From: Odontocerum albicorne
Lineage: Eukaryota; Arthropoda; Insecta; Trichoptera; Odontoceridae
NCBI GenBank assembly: GCA_949825065.1
Contig: OX463859.1
Coordinates: 11,247,606 to 11,311,605 of the forward strand
Direction of reading: 5' to 3'
Length of the DNA stretch: 64,000 bases
The notes under the pieces are model-generated. The model worked only from the letters and a program-made list of their open reading frames with translations. It had not been told where the DNA came from and did not search any database. Shown here piece by piece: positions 11,091 through 23,039 of this stretch (positions are counted from its first letter, which is position 1; each line of letters starts with the position of its first letter). The position numbers and the translations under genes were made by a program.

Positions 11091-11742
11091 CGCTGCTCAG
11101 TTACTATTTTAATGTTTCACAATTTTATATGTTTTAACTTTCTTTTTTCTTACTGAACGTTGTTACATAAATAAATAATAGGTTTATTGATAGCAGCATA
11201 GTGTGTCCAGATTATATTTAAATAACACTTTTAAAACACATAAATTTCAGATAATACATTATATACAGAAGCTATCAAAAGGTCTGGGCTCATCTAATAG
11301 CATCCCTTCGGCGAAGATACACCCCACCAATATAGGGCGAACCAAGCTACGGGGACAACAGATGTTTTGCAGCCCACACCCTAGCTTTTTCAGCCCAGCC
11401 CATCGTTGTATTGGGGCAAATTTATCAACTGTAACGTGGTAAGCTGCTGATTTTTTTTATAAATCGAAAAATTGTTTTCTCTAAACTGACGTTTTAATTC
11501 ATAATTTTCATTATACTGACTTTCTAATGTATTGTATGATTTGTATCTATCTTTAAATGGGCCTAGATCCACTGTGAATTAATACTAATTACGAACATTT
11601 AATTAAAACATCACCAAATATTATTTGACAATTTAATTGTATCTTTGTTTATATTTCAAAATCTATCAAATCGTATGTAGTAATGGAGATTTGTAACAAT
11701 GTCACTATTGTTAGTTTTTTGTAATGTATTTACCTAAATAAC

Positions 11743-12312
11743 TTGCTATTTATTAGAATCGATTCCCTTATATCTAACATTCAAAGCGAGGTAGTCACAT
11801 ACAAGTCCGTCGACACTGCTGTGGAAGCAGATGAAGCAATTAATTATCCAACAGAATTTTTGAATTCACTAGATCTGCCAGGGATGCCACCGCACGTACT
11901 GCAATTGAAAATTGGCGTGCCAATTATCATGTTGCGAAATATCAACCAGCCAAAGCTTTGCAACGGCACGCGGCTTGCAGTAAAAAAATTAATGAGCAAC
12001 GTCGTAGAAGCGACAATTTTGACAGGACCTTTCAAAGGTGAAGATGTCCTCATTCCTCGCATTCCTATGATTCCAACGGATATGCCATTTCAATTTAAGA
12101 GATTACAATTCCCAATTCGATTAGCGTTTGCGATCACCATCAACAAGGCTCAGGGCCAATCTTTAGAATTGTGCGGTTTAGATTTAGAGACGGATTGCTT
12201 CTCACATGGACAATTATATGTTGCGTGTTCTAGAGTCGGCAAACCAGACAATCTCTATATCTGCACAGACAATGGGACAACAAAAAATATTGTTTATCCA
12301 CAAGCATTGTGA
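11743..12312 (+). pseudogene. Helitron helicase (PIF1-like) C-terminal fragment
   Basis: This 189-codon open frame covers the C-terminal third of the Helitron helicase. It reads [20 protein letters not shown], then [31 protein letters not shown], and the late helicase motifs [14 protein letters not shown] (motif V-like) and LYVACSRV (motif VI-like), ending KNIVYPQAL just before a stop. The N-terminal Walker motifs and the Rep nuclease are absent, so the frame is a remnant. The start Met is arbitrary, because the frame is entered from unrelated AT-rich DNA. It is the best-conserved coding stretch of the element, which suggests a fairly young insertion or recent capture. Confidence 0.88.
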
Positions 12313-12717
12313 AATTTAATAAACAGTTGTATATAAAACGGACAATATAATAAGAGCGCCCACTGTTGAATGTAACGGCAACACACGCAATATAGATTTC
12401 AATTTATTTTAATTCCGAATATTAAATATCTTTCAATTCGGGTTTTTTAAACCGGTTTTTGTTATTTTTGTTATTATTGATTTTCATTTGAATTAATGGT
12501 ATATATCTGTGTATGTTTTATACATTTGAATTATTAAAAGTTTCATGCAACTAACTTTTAACAAATGTCACATTAGATTTTTAACGAACTGCCCATTTTT
12601 GCTAATTTGTAACAAGATTTATTATTAGTTTTATGTGATGTATTTACCTAAATAACTTGCTATTTATTACAATCGAGGCCTATCGAGGCCTATATTAAAG
12701 TTGATAAAATTTGATAT

Positions 12718-12990
12718 TCATCCGTTTGAATCGGACCAAGCTTCGCTCTGAAGTATACGTTGATTTGCGAGATGCAGTTGTAAATGACGGTAATAGAACT
12801 AAGGTTGGAAGACTATAACTTCTGCAATTTAGTGATGTCACAAGAAGAATTGGTTGAAAAAGTATTTCCTTATATTCAAATCAATTATAAGAATCACAAT
12901 TGGCTAAGTGAATGAGCTATTGTTGGGGCCAAGAACAAAGATGTCTACGAACTTAAGAATATTATTCAGTCCCTTTTTTAATGTTTGACA
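12718..12990 (+). pseudogene. Helitron helicase upstream segment, degraded copy 1
   Basis: The translation gives broken pieces including HPFESDQAS, VRLRDAVVNDGN-like and AKNKDVYELKNIIQ, which are the part of the helicase that should precede 11743. Here it lies downstream, so the order has been scrambled. It is about 90 percent alike to 13690-13960. Confidence 0.65.
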
Positions 12991-13018
12991 ATTTTATATA
13001 TTTTAAGTTTCTTTCTTC

Positions 13019-13192
13019 TTTTTCAGTGCAATCGATCTGCTTTAGTTCATCAAAATGTCGAGGAAGCAGCAGAACGACGTGTATCCAGACTTGAGGATGC
13101 ACGGGGATTGCGTTCTGCAGCTTCAGAACTGGTTCTTTCTCAACAGAATGTACGCGACAGGCTGATAGTGGCTGAAAGAGGTCAGTAGGAAT
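13019..13192 (+). pseudogene. Helitron N-terminal-like fragment
   Basis: A short frame reads VEEAAERRVSRLEDARGLRS, resembling the Arg/Glu-rich repeats at the N-terminus of lepidopteran Helitron proteins. It is only about 55 codons and lies between two helicase fragments. Confidence 0.45.
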
Positions 13193-13689
13193 ATCAAAAG
13201 TATCTTTTTTATATAGAATTTGATTTTCTATCTTTGTTTATATTTCAAAATCGTATGTAGAAATGGAGATTTTTTTAAGTTAGTTCCAATTATCTATTTG
13301 TCTTTGATTAACATTTAATTAGTTACAATTATCTCTCTGTCTTCCCTTAACATTTAATTAGTTACTTTTATGTTTCGCAATTTTGTATGTTGTCTGAAAT
13401 ACTCTACTTTGTGGCGAAATGTAAAGACGTTGAACTTAACTACAAATATGCGTGTAGAGCTGAAAAACGATCGATCAGATGAGCTATTCTCACACCAATC
13501 GTATGTAGATTTATAACAAGATGTATTAATTTGTCATTATTGTTAGTTTTTTGTAATGTATTTACCTAAATAACTTTCTATTTATTAGAATCGAGCCTTA
13601 TATTAAAGTCGATAAAATAATTATAATCACTGAACGTCGTTACAAGGTTGTATTGGGGCAAATTTGTGAACTGTCATAGAAAACAGAAC

Positions 13690-13960
13690 ATTTGATGTTC
13701 ATCCGTTTGAATCAGACCAAGCTTCGCTCTGAAGTATACGTTCATTTGCGAGATGCAGTTGTAAATGACAGTAATAGAACTGAGGTTGGAAGACTATAAC
13801 TTCTGCAATTTAGTGACGTTAAAAGAGGAATTGTTTGAAAAAGTATTTCCCTATATTCAAATCAATTATAAGAATCACGATTGGCTAAGTGAGCTATTGT
13901 TGGCGGCAAGAACAAAGATGTATCCAAACTTAACAATATTATTGAGTTCGTTTTTTAATG
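13690..13960 (+). pseudogene. Helitron helicase upstream segment, degraded copy 2
   Basis: This is the second copy of the segment at 12718-12990, about 970 bp further on. It includes the same CATCCGTTTGAATC start and the NHDWLSELLLAARTKM version of the WLxERAILAAKNKDV-like block. Confidence 0.65.
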
Positions 13961-14267
13961 TTTCGCAATTTTATATGTTTTTCTTATAACTTTTTTCCTT
14001 CTTTTTCAGTGCAATCGATCTTTGATTTGAATTCAAATCATATAGTGAATTGACCTCTTGGAGTGACGCGATCATTTGCAAGCACGGTGATAAACGCAAC
14101 AGACTGAGAGTGGCTGAAAGACATCAAAAATATTGTTTACCCAGATTGTATACAAGACATCAAAAATATTGTATACAAGAGATCAAAAATATTGTATACG
14201 CATTGTGAAATTAAAAAAAATTGAAACGTGTGCTTTCTCTTTTCTTTCTTTTCCATTTAACCAGACT

Positions 14268-14300
14268 GAGCCACAGCAACGCGTGGCAGGGTACAGCTAG
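14268..14300 (+). other. Helitron 3' terminus: hairpin and CTAG
   Basis: GCCAC (14270-14274) pairs with GTGGC (14283-14287). The sequence AGGGTACAGCTAG follows, ending at 14300 before a T. This is the expected termination signal for rolling-circle transposition. Confidence 0.9.
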
Positions 14301-14700
14301 TTACAAATAAATTCATAAACGTTCATCACATAAATTATTTAAAATTAAATTTATAAAATGTATCTCTCGTATTAAAGCGCGAATAATATTGACACGTAAA
14401 TTCACTTCAGAACAAAATAATATTTTAATAGAGGAAACGTATTTTTCATTTGAGGAAAACAAGGTTAAATACGTCAAAGATAAAACCCCCTCTTGCTCCA
14501 TCTTGCTCCCTCTTGCTCCCCCCCCCCCCCCGATAACCCGATAACCAGCAACAACGATAAGAATAATACGAGCCGTCTTTATAGCCGGGTGATCAGAGAG
14601 AACAGATCTCCAAACTTTTAAATCCAATCACTCAAGTTTTTGAAGATTAATTTCTTAGATAAACCCACTAAAGATTACTTTCTTAGATAAACCCACTGAA
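14301..14700. other. start of unit 1 backbone, simple repeats
   Basis: There is no gene. The stretch holds a 14-C run (14518-14531) after CTTGCTCC repeats and 2.5 copies of a 28-bp unit (CTTTCTTAGATAAACCCACT) at about 14645-14715. The sister units have the same place as ACGTCAATATCAAAGTCCCC at 27408 and 39950. Confidence 0.65.
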
Positions 14701-15290
14701 GAGTACTTTCTTAGATAGTGGAAGAGTTAAGATGAATATCGAATCGCGTAAAGCAATAAAAAAACTGGTTCAATTTTGGCCAAAATCGTATATATTCAAA
14801 CCGGACAGTCTCAAAATCTATTAAGATGATAGTTCACAACAGTATTTTAGTTCCAGCTTTAATGCATGGGGATGAAACGTAGATGAGGAAAAATAATGAA
14901 TGGAACCGAAGGGAATGGTCTAGGAATACGCGCACTTAGATGAAAGATGGAGGAAATGTACGACAGATGAAGTAATAACGGATGAAAAAAATCACTTTGT
15001 AATGGCTTTGGCACGTAGAACGAATAAATTAAGAAAGACTTACAAAACGTATATACAGTCGAACTGTATATGAGTTTCGTATGTGAGTGGAAGGCGTGGT
15101 AGAGGAATACCAAGGAAAATATGGTTATATCAAGTGTACGCGAGATGATAGTTTGAAAGAAGGAATTTAAACATGATAACATGTGAAGGATTATGAATGT
15201 AGAACAGGCGACAGAGGTGTGTCTCTTGTCTTGGCCTACCCCGACAGGGAGTCGGCTTGATGGTATGTAACATATGTATGTTTGTATTCC
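14700..15290 (+). mobile_element. RTE-like LINE 3' relic, unit 1
   Basis: Broken translation on the plus strand contains VKMNIESRKAIKKLVQFW, then RRTN...ERLTKRIYSRTVYEF and a C-terminus matching VSLVLAYPDRESA, the AYPxGxRA ending of this LINE family. The same relic, with the same breaks, is at 28180-28690 and 41400-41960, so it predates the unit duplications. Confidence 0.7.
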
Positions 15291-15364
15291 TAAAAATAAG
15301 AAATATATTGCGTATATAAATAACAATATAAATTGTTGTAAAAAATCAATAATTATCATTTCTT

Positions 15365-15720
15365 TAATAATATCTCCTACTCGTATATACTACTGCAAGT
15401 TTTTTTAACATATGGGACATTCAACTTAAACTCTTTTTTACATATGGAACATTCAACATAAACTCTTTGTTATACATAGGACATAAAACTGATCTCTATT
15501 TTTAAAATGGGGCATTCAACCTAAACTATTTTTTATACACGGGACATAAAACTTAAACTCCTTTTTATACATGGGACATAAAACTTAAACTCTTTTTACA
15601 CATGGGACATTACACTTAAACTCTTTTATATATATGGGACTTAAGATGTTAACTCTTTTTAACAAATGGGACATAAAATTTAAACTTTTTTTTTTGTATA
15701 TGGGACATCAAAGAGTAAAT
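15365..15720. repeat. minisatellite of about 32 bp downstream of lipase copy 1
   Basis: About eleven imperfect units built on ATACATGGGACATAAAAC and TTAAACTCTTTT. Equivalent arrays lie at 28830-28960 (about four units) and 46975-47150 (about five units), always immediately 3' of a lipase. The copy number differs between units. Confidence 0.85.
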
Positions 15721-15777
15721 AAGGCGAAAGTGTGATACAAATAAAATAAAATAAAAGATTTACAATTTCAATTCAAT

Positions 15778-15783
15778 TTTATT
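15778..15783 (-). promoter_or_regulatory. polyadenylation signal AATAAA of lipase copy 1
   Basis: The minus strand reads AATAAA about 275 bases after the stop codon (16056). The same signal is kept at 29004-29009 (copy 2) and 47206-47211 (truncated fragment) in a conserved context CGTTGAAATAAAATTG. Confidence 0.6.
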
Positions 15784-16055
15784 TCAAGGTTTTCAGTTCC
15801 ACAAATATCGATATTAATAGGACCAACAGAGTAATAAACAATTTAAATATAAAGAAGACTAAATTTTAATATACCAGGATTGTAAGCGAAGAATATTAAG
15901 ATAATGAGCGAGTCCCTGGAGCATTCATACACGAATATGAATCGAATTTAAATAGAGCGGTATTCAGCTGGTGTTTTATTTAGCGAGCAAACTCTTTCGT
16001 TCGCTAAGTGAAAATATACTTTTTGTAAAACATTTTTTAGCCAATAACGTTCGGT

Positions 16056-19000
16056 TCAGTTCAGTTCAGATCCGGCATTTCCAAGACCAAAAGGTGGAAT
16101 GCCATTGGTTCTCAAGAAGAAAATACCTCTGGCAGTTGTTGGAGTATCATATCCCATGATGGTCTTCTCATTACCACTGCAAGACCCTTGCAAGAAGGTA
16201 TTCCAGTTGTCGCACTTTACTGCAACGAAGGCTGTTGGGTTAAATAGGGACTCGATGTAAAGGTCTATGGTGCGCATATGAGACTGTATAAATGGAACGT
16301 ATGGTTGAGCAGAACCGCCATTTGGATAAAAGTCGACATCACCTGAAAATAAATAAAAAAATAATTTGTTTTATATACATACCATTCCGCCATTTTCCTA
16401 TTGGGCTTAAGCAGAGTGGATATAATGCTAAACTCTTCCACGTCCATTAATAAACCTTCTCAAATAAGGACGATTTCTCTGACTTTGTAAGTTTCTCTCT
16501 CTCAAAATATCATTCATTTGATCCAATCATACTTTCCTTGGTCTTCCTCGACCTAGCTTTCTACTCATATTAGTACTAAATATTTGTTTTCTTATTCATT
16601 CGTTCTATATGTCCAAATCATCTCATAATGCATTTATACTGAATTGTAAAAAAATAATCTTTCAAAAACATTCAATCACTTATCTCCTGAAATTAAACGT
16701 GCTACACTGGCTCAGCTATAAGAAGGGATAAAAAAGCATTTTGTTTTAAAAAGAAAACAAGGACGCCTTAAGCTTATATTTAAATATATGATACATATGA
16801 AAGAGGCATCTTGCGCTTGATGGACAATTTTGATTTTTAGTTTTAGTGGTAGCCATTAATGAAAATATTAAGAAACGCTGGGTTTAGGCATATGGGAATA
16901 TGACTTTAAAAAATAATAATACTACCAAGAGGCTTGATGATTCCGAGGACTCCAGCATTAGTATGCATAACATCTACGAATTTAGCGTCGCCTGACGACA
17001 GAGTGGCATTCGCATCAGCAACAAAGAAGCATGGTCCAGCTGGGTCCAGTCCACTGATCCTCGCGACCTTCTTGCCTGTGAGCTGGAAGAAGGCCTTACC
17101 AGTGAACCCTGCGACGTGAGATCCCAAACTGTGTCCAATTAGGTGAATATTGCTGACACCATCTAGAATTATTTTAAATTAACTTTTGAAGAATAAAAAC
17201 TTTCAATTGGTTTGTGAGTAATATGAATGGAGAAAATTATCGTATACCAATTGATCAGTATAACCCAATCAGAGATCCATAGAAATTTTTCAGCTGACAT
17301 AGAATGAACAAAACAAGCGCTGGATCCATGCCATAAGTAATTGATGACTTGTACCTCTTTACCAAAACGTCATTGAATTGGTTTGTGAGTAACACGAATG
17401 GAGAAAATTCTCGTATACCGATTGATCATCGTCGCCCAACCAGTGATTCATAGAAGTTTTGCAGCAGACATTGAAAGAACAAAACAAGCCCTGGATCCAT
17501 GACATCACTTACATGGTCACCAGCCAGCAATATCGAGATTAAAATCCACGAGTAGTTTCATAAAGAAATCGCAAGAACTGACGATTTCTCCGATTAGATT
17601 GTCCTCATGGAAAATATGGAACCAGTTAACCAACTAACTGCTATGGCCTACTTAAAGAGCACTGAATACACTGTGAGTAGGGGTGATTGAACAAGGCGAC
17701 TATGCAAGGTTATGCAATGCAAACATGGAGAAAATGAGTTTCATGAACGAAAGTAACAGTGAATGAGATTGTGGGGATATTCAGAACTCACAACACATGC
17801 TTGTTTGTTTCAACATCGGAACTTCTCAGTCTGGGCAAGACCTGATTGATTCAAATGATAGGGCAATTTATATTGCCACAGAAAGATAAGGAAAATCAAT
17901 GTACGTACCAGTTTTACTTTGATAGACTTTGTATTGTACTTGCCTCTTCATGTGTACTTCAGTTTATCCATATATTTGGGATAGCAAGTGTTACGAAAAG
18001 GCTCTAAACAAATCCTTGAATTGTTTTGGGCCATAAGAAATACTTGGTAAATAGTGCAGTGGTTCATATATCTAATATCCTTTTGAGTGTTACTAACAAA
18101 GGAATCAAACCAAACCGACTTGGTAAAAAATACGAAATCACATCTGATAGAGCTACAAATTAAACATCGTTTGTCGTTAATAATACAACTGAAAATCCTC
18201 AGGCACTTCGGGCCGTATTATCAGATGGGCAGACAAAGAAGGGAGTCTTGTGATTCATGATAAAGTAGAAGGATCCCACACACGAGGCAGATAATCAACG
18301 TGATGCACAGATCTTGTAAGCAAAGCAACCACCAACTTGCTACAAAAGTATAATAAAAATGTTTTAAAGGCGTATTGTTGTTTCAGTAATTCGTTATATT
18401 GAAATTACATATCTGTGAATGTGACGAGAGAAAACAATGTGACTGCACTTTGATATGGAAAGTATCCAGCGTAAAATGCCTTATAATAATAATTTGTACC
18501 TAATTATCATGAATTTATCAGACGGCAAATACAGCAACAAGAATTAAGAAATTTATTTCAATTTTTAGAAACCTAAAATGAGTGGCTGAAGCTTATTTAT
18601 TGATGGGTGTGTCAAACCATTTTAGGACATGGGAATTTGGCCTGGCCTTATTCTACTGTATATGATATATTATATTCGTATATTTCTTTAATTTTTTATT
18701 TTGTTTTGTGTTAACTACTTAGAAATGGCAAGCGTGTAGTAAAGGAAGGGAATGTTTTGTATAATACATTTAATCGTAAAAATTAAGAAGTATAATTAAA
18801 TTTAAAAAAGTAAAATCTCTCGCAAGATCAATAATCTAGGTTCTGTTATGAGCATAACGAAGGAAAACATAGAATATAAGAATCGTATTAACTAGGCCAC
18901 GGAGTTCCCCGTTTGATATTTAAATATCAAATTGACATTACTTACTTTTGTCAAGGATAGCGAGCTGTTTTCCAAGTGCTTCTCCAATAAATTGTGCATT

Positions 19001-21193
19001 AGTAGTAGACATGAAATAAAAGAAGCCAATGAGACTGCTGGCATCTAAAAACAGCACATTGATGCCTCCTTTCTCGATCAAAGCATTAGTCATAGATGTC
19101 ACGCTAAGAGCCCCAGGGCGTCCTAAGAAGCCGTGGATGTAGATGACTACGGGGAGACTGATGTTGAACAGGGGTGAGGCAAGAGTGTCGTTGGCTCCGT
19201 TGGAGAGGCTGAACTTTTCCTAGAAATAAAAAATAATTTAGTTTGAAGTTGGATCTGTCTATTAATTTATATATATTTTCCCACTCTCTCTATGGGTCTC
19301 CATTCTCTTGGATTAATACTTAAGTGCTCTCTAGGAGGCACTTTCAGAACCTGGAAATGGTCTACCAGCATTCCCTTCACCGTATTCCTCGAATCAACTG
19401 GAGCGACCATTCCATTAATGTCTCGGCCCTACAACGCTTCAACTGTAAATCTGTTAAGGTTGCAGAGGCAGTATAGAAGTGGACCAGACATGTGATACAT
19501 ATGGGCGATCATAGGTTCCCGAAACGAAATAGTTTTATACCCTTGAGGGTTTGTCCAGGAATAAAAATCTATTTTGAAAACTTTCAATTCCACTCACATG
19601 GATACTGAATATATTGACAAAGGAGTTTAAAAATAATTCTTAAGAAATGTTTCGTAGAGTAAATTTAAGTGGCTCGCAAAATGAATTCTAGAATTTTGAA
19701 ACATTTGGGAGCAATTAAATCAACAGTTGTTTGAAACATTTGGGAACAATTAAATCAACTTTTAGGCTTAGCTTATTCCAAAGTCTCTAAACTCTGGGTT
19801 TTGTTTCCCGTGTATTGTTCCGAATATGATGGGACTTTTCTCCTTCTCATATAAAAAAAACACTTATATCATATGTCGTTAGTTTGAATCCACATAAAAT
19901 GTAATACATTTACCTTTTTAAATGCTGTGCGCAATTCTATAACCAAGCTGGAGGTATCTGGAGGATGTGTTGAATTAATTTGTGTGTAACTGACGCCCAA
20001 AAGATTCTTTATGACTGTGCCTGTAATAACAAGTAAAACAAAGTATAAATTGACGCACTTCTATCATCTCGCTAACATATTAAATAACCATTTGCATCTG
20101 GTTCAGAAAAGTCTATCCGTGTCTTCTTCCCCTCCTAGTCTCACAAGTCTTGCTTCATGTTATATAATACAAAAACCCCTGTCCCAATCAGCCAAGTGGC
20201 CTTCTCCCGTGCTGTTGGGTTCGCCAAATGATCTTTGTTTACCGTGTCAACTACAATTTGTTACATGGCCTATCCATGGCAAACTTCTATCACGAACGCT
20301 GTCTTTCAAGTTTCTCCTTTTATTTTCAGTGTTTTTTCTGATGTGATGTGTTTTGGATCAAGTATATTTCGTTAAAGTCGATCTTCGAGATCACTTTTAT
20401 CCCTGATCACTTAATTCCATATTCTCTCATACATTATCACCCCGTGTATTGTTCTAAATGTGCGCATTTCTGCAGTTTGTATCCGGTTCATTTCAATATT
20501 TACACATTTTACTTCCATACATGAAAATTGATACTAGAATACTGTTGTAGACATTATCTCGGCCATTTTTATGCTGTTCGGTTCAATCACATATTTTTGA
20601 GTGCCACATTGAGTTTACTGTCTCAACGTGATGATTTTGTTTTTAGTTGTTTACCTTAAAACAGTTAAAATATTACTTGAATATTGTAAAAACATATAAC
20701 GATCATCGAAGTTACTGCGGCATTTGTTTATTTATATAGTACAAATTTAGTTCATTGTATAAGAATATTACTTTTAACACCTACTGTTTTATTTCTGTAG
20801 ATCACAACCAGTAGCCTTGATAAAATTCATGTCTACCAACCCAAAGGTTGCGGGTTTTATTCCCTTAGTTAACTTTTTTCTCAGAAGAGTAAATGAAGTG
20901 ACTGGAAGAATGTGAATTTTTGATTGACGTTTTAATTAGAATGAAGAAAAGCTTTCTTCTATAATTTGACAATATAGGACGAATCAATTATGAAAGATTT
21001 AGAAATAAAACATTCAGTGCAAATATGAGAAGCTTTGAGATTTTGATGAATATGGAATGACGATAAAACCCATTGTTTATAACTTACAGTCGGTGAGGAA
21101 TGTTTGGTCAGAAGACAACCCATCTAAGGGATTCTCCTGGGCGGGCGCATCCCTGACCGAGAATATGAAGACAAGCAGGAGAATCAACTTCAT
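16056..21193 (-). CDS. secreted neutral lipase (pancreatic-lipase family), copy 1, intact
   Basis: Five coding exons on the minus strand: 21193-21088, 20020-19914, 19219-18946, 17162-16926 and 16342-16056, joined in phases 1, 0, 1, 1 with GT..AG introns, give 336 aa with no stop. Residues 1-19 are a signal peptide (MKLILLLVFIFSVRDAPA). VVIYIHGFLG in exon 3 is the oxyanion-hole strand, GHSLG (Ser174) the nucleophile elbow, ISGLDPAGP (Asp202) the acid, and QSHMR (His263) the base, so all three catalytic residues of the family are present. DVDFYPNGG and the RTNGxPPFGLG C-terminus are typical of insect members. The lid region is short, as in the vitellogenin/phospholipase A1-like branch. The ATG is preceded by TTTTCAGAG, so a 5'UTR intron is likely. 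The protein is probably secreted (gut or fat body), hydrolysing neutral lipid or phospholipid; the substrate cannot be told. The C-terminus (GSELN) is shorter than in copy 2. Confidence 0.9.
17675..18415. other. unexplained insertion of about 740 bp in intron 3 of lipase copy 1
   Basis: Comparison with unit 3 (50215-50260) shows continuous homology on both sides (GAATACACTxxGAGT and GAGAAAACAATGTGACTGCA), with this block present only in unit 1. Base composition is less AT-rich than its surroundings, suggesting old coding DNA, but no frame stays open and I see no terminal repeats. Confidence 0.55.
19255..19560 (+). mobile_element. LINE 3' relic in intron 2 of lipase copy 1
   Basis: A degraded plus-strand frame reads STVNLLRLQRQYRSGPDM followed by stops. 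The same relic is longer in unit 2 (31915-32450) and absent from the 138-bp intron 2 of copy 3. Confidence 0.55.
20080..20650 (-). mobile_element. RTE-like LINE relic in intron 1 of lipase copy 1
   Basis: This is an antisense copy of the RTE-like segment, including CCCTGATCACTTAATTCC and CGGTTCATTTCAATATTTAC. It is shared at the same intron position with unit 2 (32905-33270) and unit 3 (51040-51620). Confidence 0.5.
20812..20870 (+). repeat. tRNA-like SINE head in intron 1
   Basis: The sequence CTACCAACCCAAAGGTTGCG followed by GGTTTTATTCCC resembles a tRNA-derived SINE head with a weakened B box. The sister copy is at 51797-51850. It is too degraded for a firm assignment. Confidence 0.35.
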
Positions 21194-21229
21194 CTCTGAA
21201 AACATAAAAAAATTCAGTGCAAATTCTTT

Positions 21230-21440
21230 CTTTTGATCAACTTCTAATATCTTTCGTAGTCTAGATCAGTGCTTCTCAAACTTTCTGTGTTTATGGACTA
21301 GTTTTTTTATTCCAATAAATCGTTGACCAGTTTGTTTATGACATTCATGCGTGTACGTGTACATACGATCACAATATTTTTTTGTCAGTATAGGCACACA
21401 GAATACAACGCCAGATTTTCTAATTTCGAAACACATTCTT
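21230..21440 (-). promoter_or_regulatory. upstream region of lipase copy 1
   Basis: This is the DNA 5' of the ATG, conserved in all four units: AAGTTGATCAAAAGAAAGAA just upstream, then a hAT-TIR-like CAGTGCTTCTCAAACTTTCT (21267-21286, plus strand), then CATGCGTGTACGTGTACATA. No TATA box can be assigned with confidence. Part of the upstream region therefore looks transposon-derived. Confidence 0.4.
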
Positions 21441-21840
21441 CGCCTCTTCTATACCCATACACCTCTTCATAATACTCCTACGATTAGTTTAATTTTTTTC
21501 GTTTCCATCATTCAAAATATCATTTACTTTATCCAATCATCGTTTCTTTGGTTATCCCTACCTCGCATTTTCCTTGAATTTTCTAATTGTGTTTTTTGTT
21601 AGTTTGTTTTCATGCATTCGTTCTACATGTCCAAACCATCTTATAGTGCTCTTCCTAATCTTCCTCAACACATCAGCCTTAGGTGCACATTTATCCTTAA
21701 TCACTTAATTCCACATTCTGTCAAGCATTGCCACCACATAAACTCTTTTACAGCATTTATTCAGCTCTTTTCAGTTCTTTCCACGTTCACGGTTCACTCC
21801 CATTAATTAAAATTGGTACTCAAACATTGTTGTGGACTTC
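21440..21840 (-). mobile_element. RTE-like LINE relic upstream of lipase copy 1
   Basis: This is an antisense fragment of the RTE-like family (CATTCGTTCTACATGTCCAAA, split here as a TTCGTTCTACATG core, and TTAATCACTTAATTCCACAT). The sister copies are at 35100-35560 and 52440-52870. Confidence 0.5.
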
Positions 21841-22780
21841 ATTCTAGAAGCATTATTAGTATGATAGTTTAAAACAAAAATCCCCAAGTTCAAACATAAT
21901 TATTTAATTTTCTGACTGAGTTAGGAAGTCAAATAAAATGACAAAAATGTTTTTACAAAAATAAGGAGAACGGTGCATTTTAAATTCATAATTCTAATCA
22001 CACACATTATTTCAACATCAAAACCATATTTAACAACTCCGCATCATACGTTTTATGTTCGCAACTGTCATATAAATTTAAAATATTGGCAATTTGGTGT
22101 GACGGAATGTACGAGTATATTGGTGGGACAAGTTGTTTTTTTATCCGAGCTTTGCAAACTTTTTTTGTAAATTAACATCGTCTTTACGGCAGAGACATGC
22201 AGTTATCCCTTCTCCATCCCCATTGTGTTTAGGATTGAATTAAGTTCCTTAATAGTACACATGAACACTCGGAAGAAAATTGGCCATAATTTTATGCAAA
22301 AGCTGTTCTCAGCGGGACAATTCAAAGGTAGTGAAAAGAGTAGTGATGGCCCCGACAGAAGATGCCACGTGGTGTGACAATATTTCAATAAGAAATTATT
22401 TATACTCGGGTCATACAGAAGATCTTTAAAGATAAATGATGAAGCTAAAAAAATGAGCAAGCTGTAAGATTATCCCTTATCGCCACAAGATCAGAACTGC
22501 CGATTATGCCGAAGGTTATCTTACATTAAGCTGCACGGAACTCCACCCTGTTTCGAGAGATTCTACTTTCTCTTCAGACTTAGAATATGTGAATTGAGCT
22601 TCGATATAAATTGAAACAGGGTGAAGGGATTATAAAAAATGAAAAAAGCTTGCAAGTTAAACACTTGAGGCAAGTGAAAAATCAGGAAGCACATCAGTAA
22701 GAAAACACCCGAGGGGAGTTTAAGTTCGCCGTGATACAAGGAAATAATTACAAAGTATTTAACATTAATATTTTTTTTTA
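21841..22780. other. unit backbone, no gene seen
   Basis: This is backbone DNA shared with 35500-36720 and, in part, 56690-56950. A single copy of the segment that became a 71-bp minisatellite in unit 2 lies at about 22188-22250. A 12-bp inverted pair CACCCTGTTTC/GAAACAGGGTG flanks 22550-22625. No gene is supported. Confidence 0.5.
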
Positions 22781-22784
22781 GAGC

Positions 22785-23010
22785 AATGGCTAAAGTTTTT
22801 TAAAGATGTATTTCCTTATAAAGGAAGTTGATTTTCTCTCCAGGAGGACTCGCCATCATCACAACGAAAGTAGTAAAAAGTATGCATAAGATGACAAGAT
22901 AATTATACAAACTGACACAGAGTGTCAGTTTATTGCAAAAATAAAAGAAATAATAAATAAAATAAAATGTGCGAAAACACTCACTTGTTGTAATATTATT
23001 CTGTCGAGAA
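22785..23010 (-). other. conserved open frame of about 70 codons, unit 1
   Basis: On the minus strand a frame without an initial Met here reads ISRQNNITTSECFRTFYF, then CNKLTLCVSLYN and CILFTTFVVMMASPPGEK. It keeps its frame relative to units 2 and 3 (36955-36725 and 57184-56957, which start MHISRQN), with indels in multiples of three. It includes a hydrophobic stretch followed by MMASPPGEKINFL. No family is recognised. It may be chance, given the recent duplication. Confidence 0.3.
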
Positions 23011-23039
23011 ATATAATTAGATTTGGATATTTTTTTCCA

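Noticed and set aside
14859..15359. 166-codon minus-strand frame
   Set aside because: It is antisense to the RTE-like relic on the plus strand and shows no domain of its own.
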